Origin: a virus
Direction: 5' to 3' (one strand)
Virus record (IMG/VR): IMGVR_UViG_3300035670_000108
Location: 1-64,000 of that record
DNA: 64,000 bases
In this document: in pieces, positions 55,263-63,899 of the stretch
How the letters are laid out: the number at the start of each line of letters is the position of its first letter
How positions within the stretch are numbered: position 1 is the first letter of the stretch
The notes under the pieces: generated by a model
Seen by the model: only the letters and a program-made list of their open reading frames with translations
Database searches by the model: none
What the model was told of the DNA's origin: nothing
Position numbers and translations under genes: made by a program

Positions 55263-56741
55263 TTGGCCGCACAGAACGGAAAGAGGGGTAGCTCAGGCGC
55301 CAGCAGCAAGCTGGCACCGCAGCCTATTCTCCCTCGCAAGCTGGCCAACAAGGCTAAATCGGTAGGCGCTGCCAGCGGTACCGACAAAGGCCAGGACATC
55401 TCCAACAACCGCACGGTCTACATCAACCAGTCGGTCAAGGCGCTCCGCGACCAGAACCGGCCGGTGGCCGCCCTCCGGGAGCTGGCCCGGGTAGACGGTA
55501 CGGTTGGCAGCGCGATCTTCAACTTCGTGGAGATCGCCCACACCTCGTTCAAGGTCTGGGCCTTCGACGCTGCCACGCACCAGCCGCTGCCAGAGGCCAC
55601 CATGGTGGCCCGCACCATCCTCTCGCGCTTCGACACCGTCTACGACTACACCCTGGGCTTCGCCGACAAACCGACCATCCGCATGGCGCTGGAGCAGATG
55701 CTCCTGGAAACCGTGCTGGGTAACGGCTTCGGCTGCGAGCTGGTGCTGGACAAGTCGCTGTTGCCTGACCGCCTGCAGGTCAGCAACTACGACAGCCTGA
55801 CCTGGGTCAGCCAGGGCGACGGCCTGCGCTACCCGAAGCAGCAGGGCAACGACGGCGAGGTGGAGCTGAACATCCCCAACTTCTTCGTGGGTGAGCTGCA
55901 CCTGTCGCCGGCCTTCGCCTACGCGACGCCCATGCTGGAGCCGGCGATCAACGACTCGTTCTTCTTCCGCGAGTTCATCGAGGACATGCGCCGCACGGTT
56001 CGCCGCGCCGCCAACCCCCGCCTTGCCGCCAAGCTGATCACCGAGAAGATCATCGAAGCCTGCCCGCTCGACGTGAAGATGAACCCCACCAAGATGCGTG
56101 ACTGGCTCGACGCTCGCCGCGCCGAGGTGGAAGCGGTGCTGTCCGACCTGGAGCCGGAAGATGCCCTGACCTTCTGGGACTCGGTGGAGATCGACGCGAT
56201 CAAGATGGCCGGCGAGAAGCAGGACTTCGTGCCGCTGCTCAACGCCATCAGCGGCCTGCAGGCGACCAACCTGAAGGCCCCGCCCAGTATCCTGGGCCTG
56301 CGCCTGGAGGGCAGCCAGTCGCTGTCCAACACAGAATCCATGGTCTTCCTGAAGGTCGCGGCCTCCATCCGCAAGCCGGTGGAAGACGTCATGAGCCGCG
56401 CCTTGACCCTCGGCGTGCGCCTGTACGGCCAGAACGCCTACGTGGTCTTCGAGTTCGATCCCATCGACCTCCGCCCCGAGAACGAGGTGGAGGCTTTCCG
56501 CGTGATGCGCCAGAGCCGTATACTGGAGCAACTGTCCCTGGGTTTGATCAGCGACGACGAGGCATTCATCCAATTGGGCCTCGAGTATTCCCCGGCTGGC
56601 TATAAACCGTTATCCGGTACTATGTTTTACAAGGCCGATGCCTCCGCCGAGCAGGCGAGCAAGGCATCACCCAACAGCGACCCGCAAGGGAAGGCGCTCC
56701 AGTCTGACCAGCCGAAGAAGGCTGGCGGGGCGAGCCAGTGA
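55263..56741 (+). CDS. portal protein
   Basis: A 492-residue protein. TTG start with AGGGAG nine bases upstream. The alternating helical and beta segments, the position between terminase and protease, and a Gln/Lys-rich disordered C-terminus fit a portal. Segments such as LETVLGNGFGCELVLDK and MSRALTLGVRLYG recall portal families of siphoviruses (DUF935-like). It forms the dodecameric DNA channel. Confidence 0.75.
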   Translation: MAAQNGKRGSSGASSKLAPQPILPRKLANKAKSVGAASGTDKGQDISNNRTVYINQSVKALRDQNRPVAALRELARVDGTVGSAIFNFVEIAHTSFKVWAFDAATHQPLPEATMVARTILSRFDTVYDYTLGFADKPTIRMALEQMLLETVLGNGFGCELVLDKSLLPDRLQVSNYDSLTWVSQGDGLRYPKQQGNDGEVELNIPNFFVGELHLSPAFAYATPMLEPAINDSFFFREFIEDMRRTVRRAANPRLAAKLITEKIIEACPLDVKMNPTKMRDWLDARRAEVEAVLSDLEPEDALTFWDSVEIDAIKMAGEKQDFVPLLNAISGLQATNLKAPPSILGLRLEGSQSLSNTESMVFLKVAASIRKPVEDVMSRALTLGVRLYGQNAYVVFEFDPIDLRPENEVEAFRVMRQSRILEQLSLGLISDDEAFIQLGLEYSPAGYKPLSGTMFYKADASAEQASKASPNSDPQGKALQSDQPKKAGGASQ

Positions 56742-56751
56742 AGGAGCACAC

Positions 56752-58308
56752 ATGAGCCGCCAGAGCCATAGCCAAGGGTCTACCCCGCTGTACTGGTACA
56801 GCGCGAACGTCCAGTCGTTCAACGACTGGATGGAGTCGCGCAAGCACATTATGGCGATGAACCCTCTGCAGCTGGCCGCTGAGAAGGCCAAGCTGCTGTC
56901 CGGTAACCAGGTGCAGATCCGCGGCTCTATCGAAGGCGACTACAAGCCGGCCTTCGGCGACGGCAGCCAAGACTACATGATGACCCGCTACAAGAACCTG
57001 GCGCTGATCAACATCAGCGGCACCCTTGTGGCGTCCGACAACTGGTACAACCGCTACTACGGCATGATCTCCTACGCCGAGATCCGCCGCAGCATCCTGA
57101 TGGCCCTGGAAGACAAGGCTGTCACCGGCATCCTGGCGACCATGAACACCCCCGGCGGTAACGCCAGCGGCGCCGACGCGATGGCCACCTTCTTCAAGAA
57201 GACCGACCAGTCCAAGCCGTTCTACGTTTTCGCCGAGACCGAGATGTGCTCGGGCGGCTACTACCTGGGTGCCCCTGCGCGCGAGGTGTACGCCCAGCGC
57301 GCCTCCTTGATCGGCTCCATCGGCGTGATCATGGTGCACATGGACATCCTCAACATGTACGAGGAGATGGGCATCAAGCCCACCGTCTTCCGTGCTGGCG
57401 AGTTCAAGGCCCTGGGTAGCCCGTATGAGCACCTGGACAAGAAGGCGCAGGGCGTCATCCAGTCCACCCTGGGCAACTACTTCGACATGTTCAACGACCA
57501 CGTCGTGGACTGCCGGAGCTACAGCAACGTGGCTGATTTCCGCGCTACTGCGGGCGAAGGCCGCGTGTTTATGGCTGAAGAAGCCAAGGAAGTCGGCCTG
57601 GTTGACCAGGTCGCTGAGATGGAGGAGGCCCTGGACGAGGTGTCCCAGAAGTCCAACCGGATCTCCGGGAAGTCCAGTCAATTCGCCGTTACATCGAACC
57701 TGAAAGGGACCAAGCTCATGTCTTATGCACAGCTCCTGGCGTTGGCCGCCTCTGGCGTCCAGCTGACCGCTGAACAGCAAGCCATCCTCGACGCCGGTGA
57801 TCCGGATGCCCCTGCGGTGGAAGCCGAGGCGGGTGACAACGTGGTCGAAGATCCGACCAAGCCGGCAGTGGAAGCCACCGCCGAGCCGGTCGTTGAAGAA
57901 CCAGCGCCTGCAGCCCCGGCTGTAGTCGCCTCCGCTGACCTGAACAAGGTCATCGAACTGTCTACCGAGCTGGGCCAGGCCAAGGCCACCGTCACCAAGC
58001 TGGAAGGTGACCTGTCCAAGCTCCAGACCGAACTCGATGCCTCCAAGGCGACCATGTCGTCCTTGCAAGCCATCGTGTGCCAGGCCATCTCTCACCGTCA
58101 GGTGGCGCTGGGTTACCAGCCGTCCCCTGCCGAGGATATGACGGCCAGTCAGCAGGTCGAGCTGTTCAACAAGCTCGACGCTGTCTTCAAAGAGCGGATC
58201 AAGGCGGGGCAAGTCTCGAAGCCGACGTCAGCACAGCCTAGCGCTTCTGCTACTCTGTCGCCGACTCCGGTAATGGAAGCTGCCCGCAACCTGACCGGCA
58301 AACTCTGA
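56752..58308 (+). CDS. S49-type prohead protease fused to scaffold
   Basis: A 518-residue protein. Residues about 70-300 are an SppA/S49 (lambda gpC-like) protease: MNTPGGNASG, then the Ser nucleophile in MCSGGYYLG near 166, and the catalytic Lys in AGEFKALGSPY near 218. From about residue 323 the chain is Ala/Glu-rich and helical, as in scaffolds. An in-frame ATG at 57718 with AAAGGGA upstream could make the scaffold alone, as for lambda Nu3. The ATG at 56752 has AAGGAG before it. Confidence 0.85.
   Translation: MSRQSHSQGSTPLYWYSANVQSFNDWMESRKHIMAMNPLQLAAEKAKLLSGNQVQIRGSIEGDYKPAFGDGSQDYMMTRYKNLALINISGTLVASDNWYNRYYGMISYAEIRRSILMALEDKAVTGILATMNTPGGNASGADAMATFFKKTDQSKPFYVFAETEMCSGGYYLGAPAREVYAQRASLIGSIGVIMVHMDILNMYEEMGIKPTVFRAGEFKALGSPYEHLDKKAQGVIQSTLGNYFDMFNDHVVDCRSYSNVADFRATAGEGRVFMAEEAKEVGLVDQVAEMEEALDEVSQKSNRISGKSSQFAVTSNLKGTKLMSYAQLLALAASGVQLTAEQQAILDAGDPDAPAVEAEAGDNVVEDPTKPAVEATAEPVVEEPAPAAPAVVASADLNKVIELSTELGQAKATVTKLEGDLSKLQTELDASKATMSSLQAIVCQAISHRQVALGYQPSPAEDMTASQQVELFNKLDAVFKERIKAGQVSKPTSAQPSASATLSPTPVMEAARNLTGKL
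57718..58308 (+). CDS. internal start: scaffold protein (Nu3-like)
   Basis: 196 residues read in the same frame as the protease gene, starting MSYAQLLALAASGVQLTAEQ. A Pro/Glu/Ala linker and a long coiled coil (TELGQAKATVTKLEGDLSKL) follow. The upstream GAAAGGGACC gives a usable ribosome site. Inference by analogy with lambda C/Nu3. Confidence 0.5.
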   Translation: MSYAQLLALAASGVQLTAEQQAILDAGDPDAPAVEAEAGDNVVEDPTKPAVEATAEPVVEEPAPAAPAVVASADLNKVIELSTELGQAKATVTKLEGDLSKLQTELDASKATMSSLQAIVCQAISHRQVALGYQPSPAEDMTASQQVELFNKLDAVFKERIKAGQVSKPTSAQPSASATLSPTPVMEAARNLTGKL

Positions 58309-58325
58309 TAGGGAGATAGAGACTC

Positions 58326-58817
58326 ATGCCCGCCTACAAACGTGGTTTGAAAATCGGTTCCGCCTGGAACTACCGTGAAGCTGCCCTCGGCTCCTCTGGC
58401 AACAAGGGTACCTTCACCGACAAGGACAAAGGCAAGCCGCTGAAACTGGCTGCGGACTCCACCTATGATGTCTGCGCCGCCGGTGACGAGATCGAGGAGA
58501 TCTTCGAGGCCCTGGCCGCCCAACAGTCCACCGTGAACAACGGCTACCAGATCGGCACCATCCGCGATGACGGCCAGTTCCTCGGCATCATCGACGACAT
58601 CACCGAGGCCCCGGCCATCGGCAAGTATGTCGTATCCGGTACCCAGGCTGCCCTTGGCACCCTGAACGGCCCGGCCGGTAAGGAAACCACCGGTTATGCC
58701 AAGGTTCGCTGCATTGCCAACGCCAACCGCGCGGCTGCACTGAACAAATGGCGTATCGTGTCGATCCTGTCCGGTAGCGGCGTCGGCGCAGTCGTCCTCT
58801 GTGAGCGTGTGCGCTAA
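58326..58817 (+). CDS. capsid decoration protein (putative)
   Basis: A 163-residue protein between scaffold and major capsid genes, where lambda has gpD. The beta-rich C-terminal part with Gly-rich turns and the size fit a head-decoration protein. No sequence motif proves it. Confidence 0.65.
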   Translation: MPAYKRGLKIGSAWNYREAALGSSGNKGTFTDKDKGKPLKLAADSTYDVCAAGDEIEEIFEALAAQQSTVNNGYQIGTIRDDGQFLGIIDDITEAPAIGKYVVSGTQAALGTLNGPAGKETTGYAKVRCIANANRAAALNKWRIVSILSGSGVGAVVLCERVR

Positions 58818-58860
58818 GGCGCACTCCCTCACTCACCGGAAACTCTAGGAGTAGAGAGCA

Positions 58861-60060
58861 ATGGATCTGAACCAAGCCAAAGTAAAAATCCGCGATCAGG
58901 CCGGCGCGCTGATGGAGGTCGATCTCGACCTCATGATGTACGACGCTGCCGCTACCCGCGGCCTGTCCATGAGTCAGCACCTGACCCACCTGTACGGTTC
59001 GCAAACCGACGAGGCCAAGTTCGGCAGCGTGATCTCTCAGATCATGCAGAACAACGGCATTCTGATGGGCTACGACCACGGTACCGGTCTGCGTGCGCCG
59101 ACCATGTCCGAGGTGCTGAACCATGGCGTGTCCATGGGTGCCATCACCAACACCGACGGTAACGATCGTTCCGCCGCCGGCCGCATCCTGTTCCCGGAGA
59201 TCATCCTGCGGACCATCGAGGCGGAGCTGCGCGAGTCGAAGGACGACTACTTCCGCAACTACGAGAACATGGTGGCGATGACCCAGGTCATCAACGGCCC
59301 GCGCTTCGAGCAGCCGTCCATCAACGTCAAGTACCCGGAAGAGTCGGCCAGCAACCGCATCAGCGAACTGGCTGAACCGGACGCGATGGTCAGCATCACC
59401 ACCAGCTCCGTGACCCGTAAGGTGCCGACCAAGTCCATCGGTCTGATGATCTCGGACGAGGCGCTGGCCACCACCACCCTTGACCTGGTGAACATCATCA
59501 TGACGGCTCAGGCCCGTGGTGAGCGTTACCGCATGGTGCAAGAGCAGCTGGGCGCCATCCTGAACGGCGATCCGGACTGGGGCGAAGCTGGCCTGAGCGG
59601 CTACACTGCCCAGTCCCTGGACTCGGCGATCACCACCGCCGGCACCATCACCCACAAGGCCTGGATCAAGTTCCTGCGCAAGGACTTCCGTCGCAAGTCG
59701 CTGAACTACGCGATCACCGACCTGGATACCGCCCTCGCGCTGGAAACCCGTTCGGGCAAACCGACCCGTGACACCGTCTACTTCGGCGAAGGCTCGAACT
59801 TCGCCGTCGACATGACCGTGGACAACCTGAACGCCAAGCAAGTGCCGGTGTTCCTGGTCGACACCGTGGTCAGCGGCGCCAACACCGTGGTCGCCCTGGA
59901 TACCCGCTACGGCATCCGCCGCGTGATCAACGTGAGCGCGAACTACAGCGCGGTCCAGGAGTTCGTCCTGCGTAAGGCCAAGGCCTTCCGTATCGACTAC
60001 GCCGAGATGGCCCATTCGCTGTACCCGACCGCCTTTGAGAAGATGGCACTGACCGTCTAA
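58861..60060 (+). CDS. major capsid protein (HK97 fold, lambda gpE-like)
   Basis: A 399-residue protein with AGGAGTAGAG upstream of the ATG. An N-terminal helical arm is followed by segments typical of the P and A domains; the C-terminal AKAFRIDYAEMAHSLYPTAF is the usual end. It is followed by a strong terminator, consistent with the highest expression of the operon. Confidence 0.85.
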   Translation: MDLNQAKVKIRDQAGALMEVDLDLMMYDAAATRGLSMSQHLTHLYGSQTDEAKFGSVISQIMQNNGILMGYDHGTGLRAPTMSEVLNHGVSMGAITNTDGNDRSAAGRILFPEIILRTIEAELRESKDDYFRNYENMVAMTQVINGPRFEQPSINVKYPEESASNRISELAEPDAMVSITTSSVTRKVPTKSIGLMISDEALATTTLDLVNIIMTAQARGERYRMVQEQLGAILNGDPDWGEAGLSGYTAQSLDSAITTAGTITHKAWIKFLRKDFRRKSLNYAITDLDTALALETRSGKPTRDTVYFGEGSNFAVDMTVDNLNAKQVPVFLVDTVVSGANTVVALDTRYGIRRVINVSANYSAVQEFVLRKAKAFRIDYAEMAHSLYPTAFEKMALTV

Positions 60061-60074
60061 CTCACAGGTCAACA

Positions 60075-60100
60075 GGGAGGGCTTCGGCCCTCCTTGTTTC
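60075..60100 (+). terminator. terminator after the major capsid gene
   Basis: Stem GGAGGGC / GCCCTCC with a TTCG loop, followed by TTGTTTC. Probably partial, since late genes continue. Confidence 0.8.
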
Positions 60101-60128
60101 TCCAGATCAGGTAAAGAGGAATTGGATC

Positions 60129-60719
60129 ATGGCTAAGACCCAGAACCAGAATCAACAAACCCAGCCGGCTGCTGCCCCGACTCTCGACGAGCTGCGCGAG
60201 GCTTCCCGCCTGGCGGCTGAGAAGGCTGCTGCTTCCAAGCTGGAAGCGGAAAAGCCGGATGCTACCGACGAGGTCAAGGCTCAGGCCAAGACCGACGATG
60301 AAGCTGCTGCTGCTGCCTCGGCTGCGCTGACCGAAGCTGAAGCCGCCGAGGCCGCCGCCAAGGATCAGCAGCAGAACACCGCCCAGGCCAATGCTCAAGC
60401 TCAGCTTGACGAGGCTGCTGCCACCGCTGGCCAGGCCCAGAGCCCGACCGAAGCTGAAGCCGCTGCCCGCGCCCAGGCCGAGGAAGACGCGCAGTTCGTG
60501 CCCATCTTCGTCGACGAGGACGGTGAGAAGATCCCGCGTAAGACCATCCTGCGCCTGGTGAGCACCACTGGTCAGAACCTGCGCTCGCTGGACGGTGCGC
60601 TGATCACCCCCGAGCCGACCTGCGAGCTGAACGGCTTCGACGTTCGCCGCGGTGACTGGTACACCGTGCAGTTCGCCGCCGGCCTGATCAAGGTCGACAG
60701 CACCAAGAAAGCCAAGTAA
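60129..60719 (+). CDS. Ala/Glu/Gln-rich head protein, 196 aa
   Basis: Residues 1-120 are low-complexity (Ala, Glu, Gln; DEAAAAASAALTEAEAAEAA). The last 70 form a small domain ending RGDWYTVQFAAGLIKVD. Position after the capsid gene suggests a head or connector accessory protein. Unknown family. Confidence 0.65.
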   Translation: MAKTQNQNQQTQPAAAPTLDELREASRLAAEKAAASKLEAEKPDATDEVKAQAKTDDEAAAAASAALTEAEAAEAAAKDQQQNTAQANAQAQLDEAAATAGQAQSPTEAEAAARAQAEEDAQFVPIFVDEDGEKIPRKTILRLVSTTGQNLRSLDGALITPEPTCELNGFDVRRGDWYTVQFAAGLIKVDSTKKAK

Positions 60720-60729
60720 GGAGCCGTCC

Positions 60730-61227
60730 ATGGCCCAGATCGGTACCAACCCGCAGTTCACCACCACGGAAGCCGTTCGCGGCGCTCTGGGGGTGGACTC
60801 CACCGACATCGGCGATCAGGCGATGCTCGACGCGGATCTGGCTACCGAGTTGGGCCTGGACCTGGCCACCTGGTTGCCGTCCTGGGCTGACAAGCTCAGC
60901 CCGAGCGGCACGCCAACCCCCGAACAATTGACACTGCAGAAGGCCATCCAGACCTACTGCAAATGGTGGTGCGCCGCCGAGTACGCCCGCAAGGTTCTGG
61001 CCTTTGCGCAGCTGTACAGCGACGGTAAAGCCGAGCAGCGGCGCTTCACCAACTTCGACTGGGAAGCCTTGGCGGCCAACTGCCAGGCCAAGGCTGAATA
61101 CTACCGCTCCATGGTCGCGGATCTCGACCCTGACATAGACCCGGCCGCGACCGCTGACGCCTTCACCTTGATCAGCCTCGCCACGCCGACCACTGACCCG
61201 GTCACCAACGAAGGCTTCGACACGTAA
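60730..61227 (+). CDS. head-tail connector (adaptor) protein
   Basis: A 165-residue protein with a helical bundle core (LTLQKAIQTYCKWWCAAEYA; EALAANCQAKAEYYRSM), the build of gp6/gp15-like connectors that sit below the portal. The stop overlaps the next gene by one base. The call rests on position and helical pattern. Confidence 0.6.
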   Translation: MAQIGTNPQFTTTEAVRGALGVDSTDIGDQAMLDADLATELGLDLATWLPSWADKLSPSGTPTPEQLTLQKAIQTYCKWWCAAEYARKVLAFAQLYSDGKAEQRRFTNFDWEALAANCQAKAEYYRSMVADLDPDIDPAATADAFTLISLATPTTDPVTNEGFDT

Positions 61228-61835
61228 TGGACCTGCGCAAGTCCTATTCCAAGTTCGCTTCGCACGAGCTGCAGAAGTGGAATTGGGCTACCAGCGCATT
61301 CGAGCCTACGGGTGTAAAGGGCTCGCTGCAGGTCTACGATCGCTTTATCAGCGACCGCGACTTCGGGCAGAAGAAGCGGATATTTCTCTGCCCAGGCGAG
61401 TTCGACCTCGACCGCAATCTGGCCGTGCTGCAGATCCCGGGCGTGGAAGGTGTCTGGCTGATCGAAGGCGAGAACGCTGACGCCGACGCCAGCGGGGTGT
61501 ACGGTACGCCGGTGGTGCTGCGCGAGGCGCGGTACACGGTCAAGCTCTACAAGAAGGGAGGCTCCAAGAAGCGCGCCAGCGGTGTCGGTTACACCGACCA
61601 AGCAGACGTGCTCATGGGTACCACCTGGGGGGACTTCAGCCGGTACTCGAGTACCGAATCGCGGGAGCTGCCGGCCGTTGACTACACCATTGGCAGCTGG
61701 TATCTGCCGCGCGGGACCGAGGTGGATCTCGACACCATCATCGAAGACCAGTACGGTCAGCGCTTCATCGTCCGGGAGGTCAGCTCGTTCCTGGATCTGC
61801 TGATGGTACGTGCACAGGAGCGCGAGCAAGCATGA
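61227..61835 (+). CDS. neck/head-closure protein (putative)
   Basis: A 202-residue beta-rich protein (GSLQVYDRFISDRDF; EGVWLIEGENADADASGVYG) of the size and position of head-closure (stopper) proteins. Overlaps the next gene (ATGA). No motif proves it. Confidence 0.55.
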   Translation: MDLRKSYSKFASHELQKWNWATSAFEPTGVKGSLQVYDRFISDRDFGQKKRIFLCPGEFDLDRNLAVLQIPGVEGVWLIEGENADADASGVYGTPVVLREARYTVKLYKKGGSKKRASGVGYTDQADVLMGTTWGDFSRYSSTESRELPAVDYTIGSWYLPRGTEVDLDTIIEDQYGQRFIVREVSSFLDLLMVRAQEREQA

Positions 61836-62311
61836 GCCGCCGCCAGGTCGAGATGGCCTTCAAGAGCACCCTGGACAAGCTGGTCAACGACCTGGCTGCC
61901 GAGCTGTCTGCCGCCGCTCCGAGCGCTAACCCTGTGCGCGCCTTCGACCTGGACGACGCCACCAACGAGCGCCAGTGGCAGGCTGGCACCGAGCACGCCC
62001 TGGCCTACCAGTACACCCTGCTCAGCGAGGCCCCGCGCCACCCCTTGTACGACGTCACGTTCCTGGTCGGAGCCAAGACCACAGACGACGCCGGAAACTA
62101 TGCCATGACCGACCTGATCACTGATCTGGGGGACCTGTTCAAGTCCGGCGACAGCTTCGAGCTGTTCGACTACAGCGAAGTGGAGGAAGGCCAGGACCCG
62201 GGTGAACAGATCGGTGTCCTGGTCATCGGCAGCGTAGATACCGGCCCGCAGATGTTCGAGAAGCAGAGCGGAATCCGGCTGCTGCAGATCGAAGGCAAGG
62301 TCATAGCGTGA
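61832..62311 (+). CDS. tail completion/terminator protein (putative)
   Basis: A 159-residue alpha/beta protein with helical start MSRRQVEMAFKSTLDKLVND. Position, four to five genes after the capsid and before the tail tube, fits a tail terminator. Confidence 0.55.
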   Translation: MSRRQVEMAFKSTLDKLVNDLAAELSAAAPSANPVRAFDLDDATNERQWQAGTEHALAYQYTLLSEAPRHPLYDVTFLVGAKTTDDAGNYAMTDLITDLGDLFKSGDSFELFDYSEVEEGQDPGEQIGVLVIGSVDTGPQMFEKQSGIRLLQIEGKVIA

Positions 62312-62314
62312 CGT

Positions 62315-63016
62315 ATGGCTACCACCAAGGTCACCACCCGTAAGGTCACCCTCGGCACCGAGGCCATCAAGCGCGCCGCCGCGCGTGACCCGCGGGTGCT
62401 CAAGCAGCTGGAGAACCAGTTCCGGCGTTTCACCGGCCGCGAGATGGCCAACGTGGTCACCGACCACTTCCAGGAAGCTATCGGCCACGCCGCCCGCCTT
62501 GTCGATGATGGTGTGCCCGGGGCCGAGAGTGGAGCAGCACCTACCGTCAGCACGCGCTTCGGAGCGGTGGTCATCAGCTACTGGAGCGCCCTGACCAGCA
62601 GGTACAGGGCCTCGAAGAAACGGAATTTTGCAGGAACCGAGGGCCTCTTTTGGAAGCGCTCGGGAGCCACCGGCAAGTATCTGCTAAAGGTGTCTACCGG
62701 CGTGAAGTCGGCTAGGCTATCGAAGGTCAAGGCTGAGCCTAGCTCCGCCACGGCCCGTGCGCAGGTTCGGGTCAGCTCGACGATCACCACCCCGTTTACG
62801 GGTGACCCAGTGATCGACGGCCTGATGCGAAACAGCTTCGTACAAGGGGAACCAACCTTTGTTCGAGGTTCGGCAGGGAAAAACCTCACGCCCGCTGGTA
62901 TAGTGGCCGTGATGGAGGCAGGCAAGGGTGGGCAACCTCCGCGCCCGCTGATCAGCCAGCTTGCAGCGGCCCTGGGAATCAGGGCGCAGCAGGCGTTAAG
63001 GAAAATCAAGCAATAG
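62315..63016 (+). CDS. minor tail or neck protein, 233 aa (putative)
   Basis: A basic protein with an N-terminal helical part (LKQLENQFRRFTGREMANVV) and a basic C-terminal helix. Located between the tail terminator and tail tube genes, where HK97 gp10-like neck proteins are found. Confidence 0.55.
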   Translation: MATTKVTTRKVTLGTEAIKRAAARDPRVLKQLENQFRRFTGREMANVVTDHFQEAIGHAARLVDDGVPGAESGAAPTVSTRFGAVVISYWSALTSRYRASKKRNFAGTEGLFWKRSGATGKYLLKVSTGVKSARLSKVKAEPSSATARAQVRVSSTITTPFTGDPVIDGLMRNSFVQGEPTFVRGSAGKNLTPAGIVAVMEAGKGGQPPRPLISQLAAALGIRAQQALRKIKQ

Positions 63017-63029
63017 GGAGTGCTGAGCT

Positions 63030-63845
63030 ATGTCTCTTGGCCAAGCAAAAACCAAGGCGTTCAACCTGGGCACTGCGGAACTCCGCATCATGCCGCTGTC
63101 CGCCTCTGGCAAAGCGATGCCCGCTCACTCGGTAGGTCTCGTCGATACCGTCACTGTCGAGGTAGCCCAGGAAGCCGTCCGTTTGGAAGGTGGTTTCCCG
63201 CGCAAACTCATTGACACTGCAATCGCCAGCCAGACCTCCTCGGTGACCGGCGTACTGCGCGAAGTCAGCCGCCGCAACATGCAGGTGCTGCTGGGTCAGG
63301 GCGTCGCCGCCTCCAACCCGGCGGATGTCGCAACTACCCTGAGCACCGCTGCCCTGGTAGGCGCTACCAGCCTGGTAGTGGATTCTGCTGCCGGCATCGT
63401 GGCTGGCGACACCCTCGTTGTCTACCCGAAAGGCAAGCCGGAAGAGCTGTCGGTGGTGATCGTGGATAGCGTCGCTACCAACACCCTCACCCTGAACGCC
63501 CAGACCCCGACCCTGCACGCCTACGACCCCGCAGTCAACGTGGTCGAGGTGTTCAACGCTCAGCCTATCCCGCTCGGCGCTGTGGACTCGGTGAAATACT
63601 TCGGTGTGCAGGTGCTGCAGCGCAACTACGCCAACGGTCGCCCGCGCGTGTTCGACCTGTGGAAGGCTGCCATCTCCTCGGGTATGTCCTACGAGACCAA
63701 CAACCAGGACTACGGCTCCCAGAACCTCACCATCGAGATCCTGGAACCGACTGCCGACGACTACGCCGTTGGCGGCCCCCTGGCACACCTCGCGGGCATC
63801 ATCCCGAACCACCCGGCTGGCCGGATCTCGTTCGGCGCTCCGTAA
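63030..63845 (+). CDS. major tail tube protein
   Basis: A 271-residue beta-rich protein (VDTVTVEVAQEAVRLEGGF at the start) followed by a terminator. A central inserted part (residues about 110-155; VGATSLVVDSAAGIVAGDTL) may be an Ig-like or loop domain. Abundance implied by its AGGGAG site and its own terminator. It is the most likely tube subunit. Confidence 0.75.
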   Translation: MSLGQAKTKAFNLGTAELRIMPLSASGKAMPAHSVGLVDTVTVEVAQEAVRLEGGFPRKLIDTAIASQTSSVTGVLREVSRRNMQVLLGQGVAASNPADVATTLSTAALVGATSLVVDSAAGIVAGDTLVVYPKGKPEELSVVIVDSVATNTLTLNAQTPTLHAYDPAVNVVEVFNAQPIPLGAVDSVKYFGVQVLQRNYANGRPRVFDLWKAAISSGMSYETNNQDYGSQNLTIEILEPTADDYAVGGPLAHLAGIIPNHPAGRISFGAP

Positions 63846-63860
63846 GGGCGGTAGCAACAC

Positions 63861-63890
63861 AGAAGGCCCGATTCGTCGGGCCTTCTTTTT
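63861..63890 (+). terminator. terminator after the tail tube gene
   Basis: Stem AGAAGGCCCGA / TCGGGCCTTCT with a TTCG loop, followed by TTTTT. Confidence 0.9.
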
Positions 63891-63899
63891 GGAGGCGGC

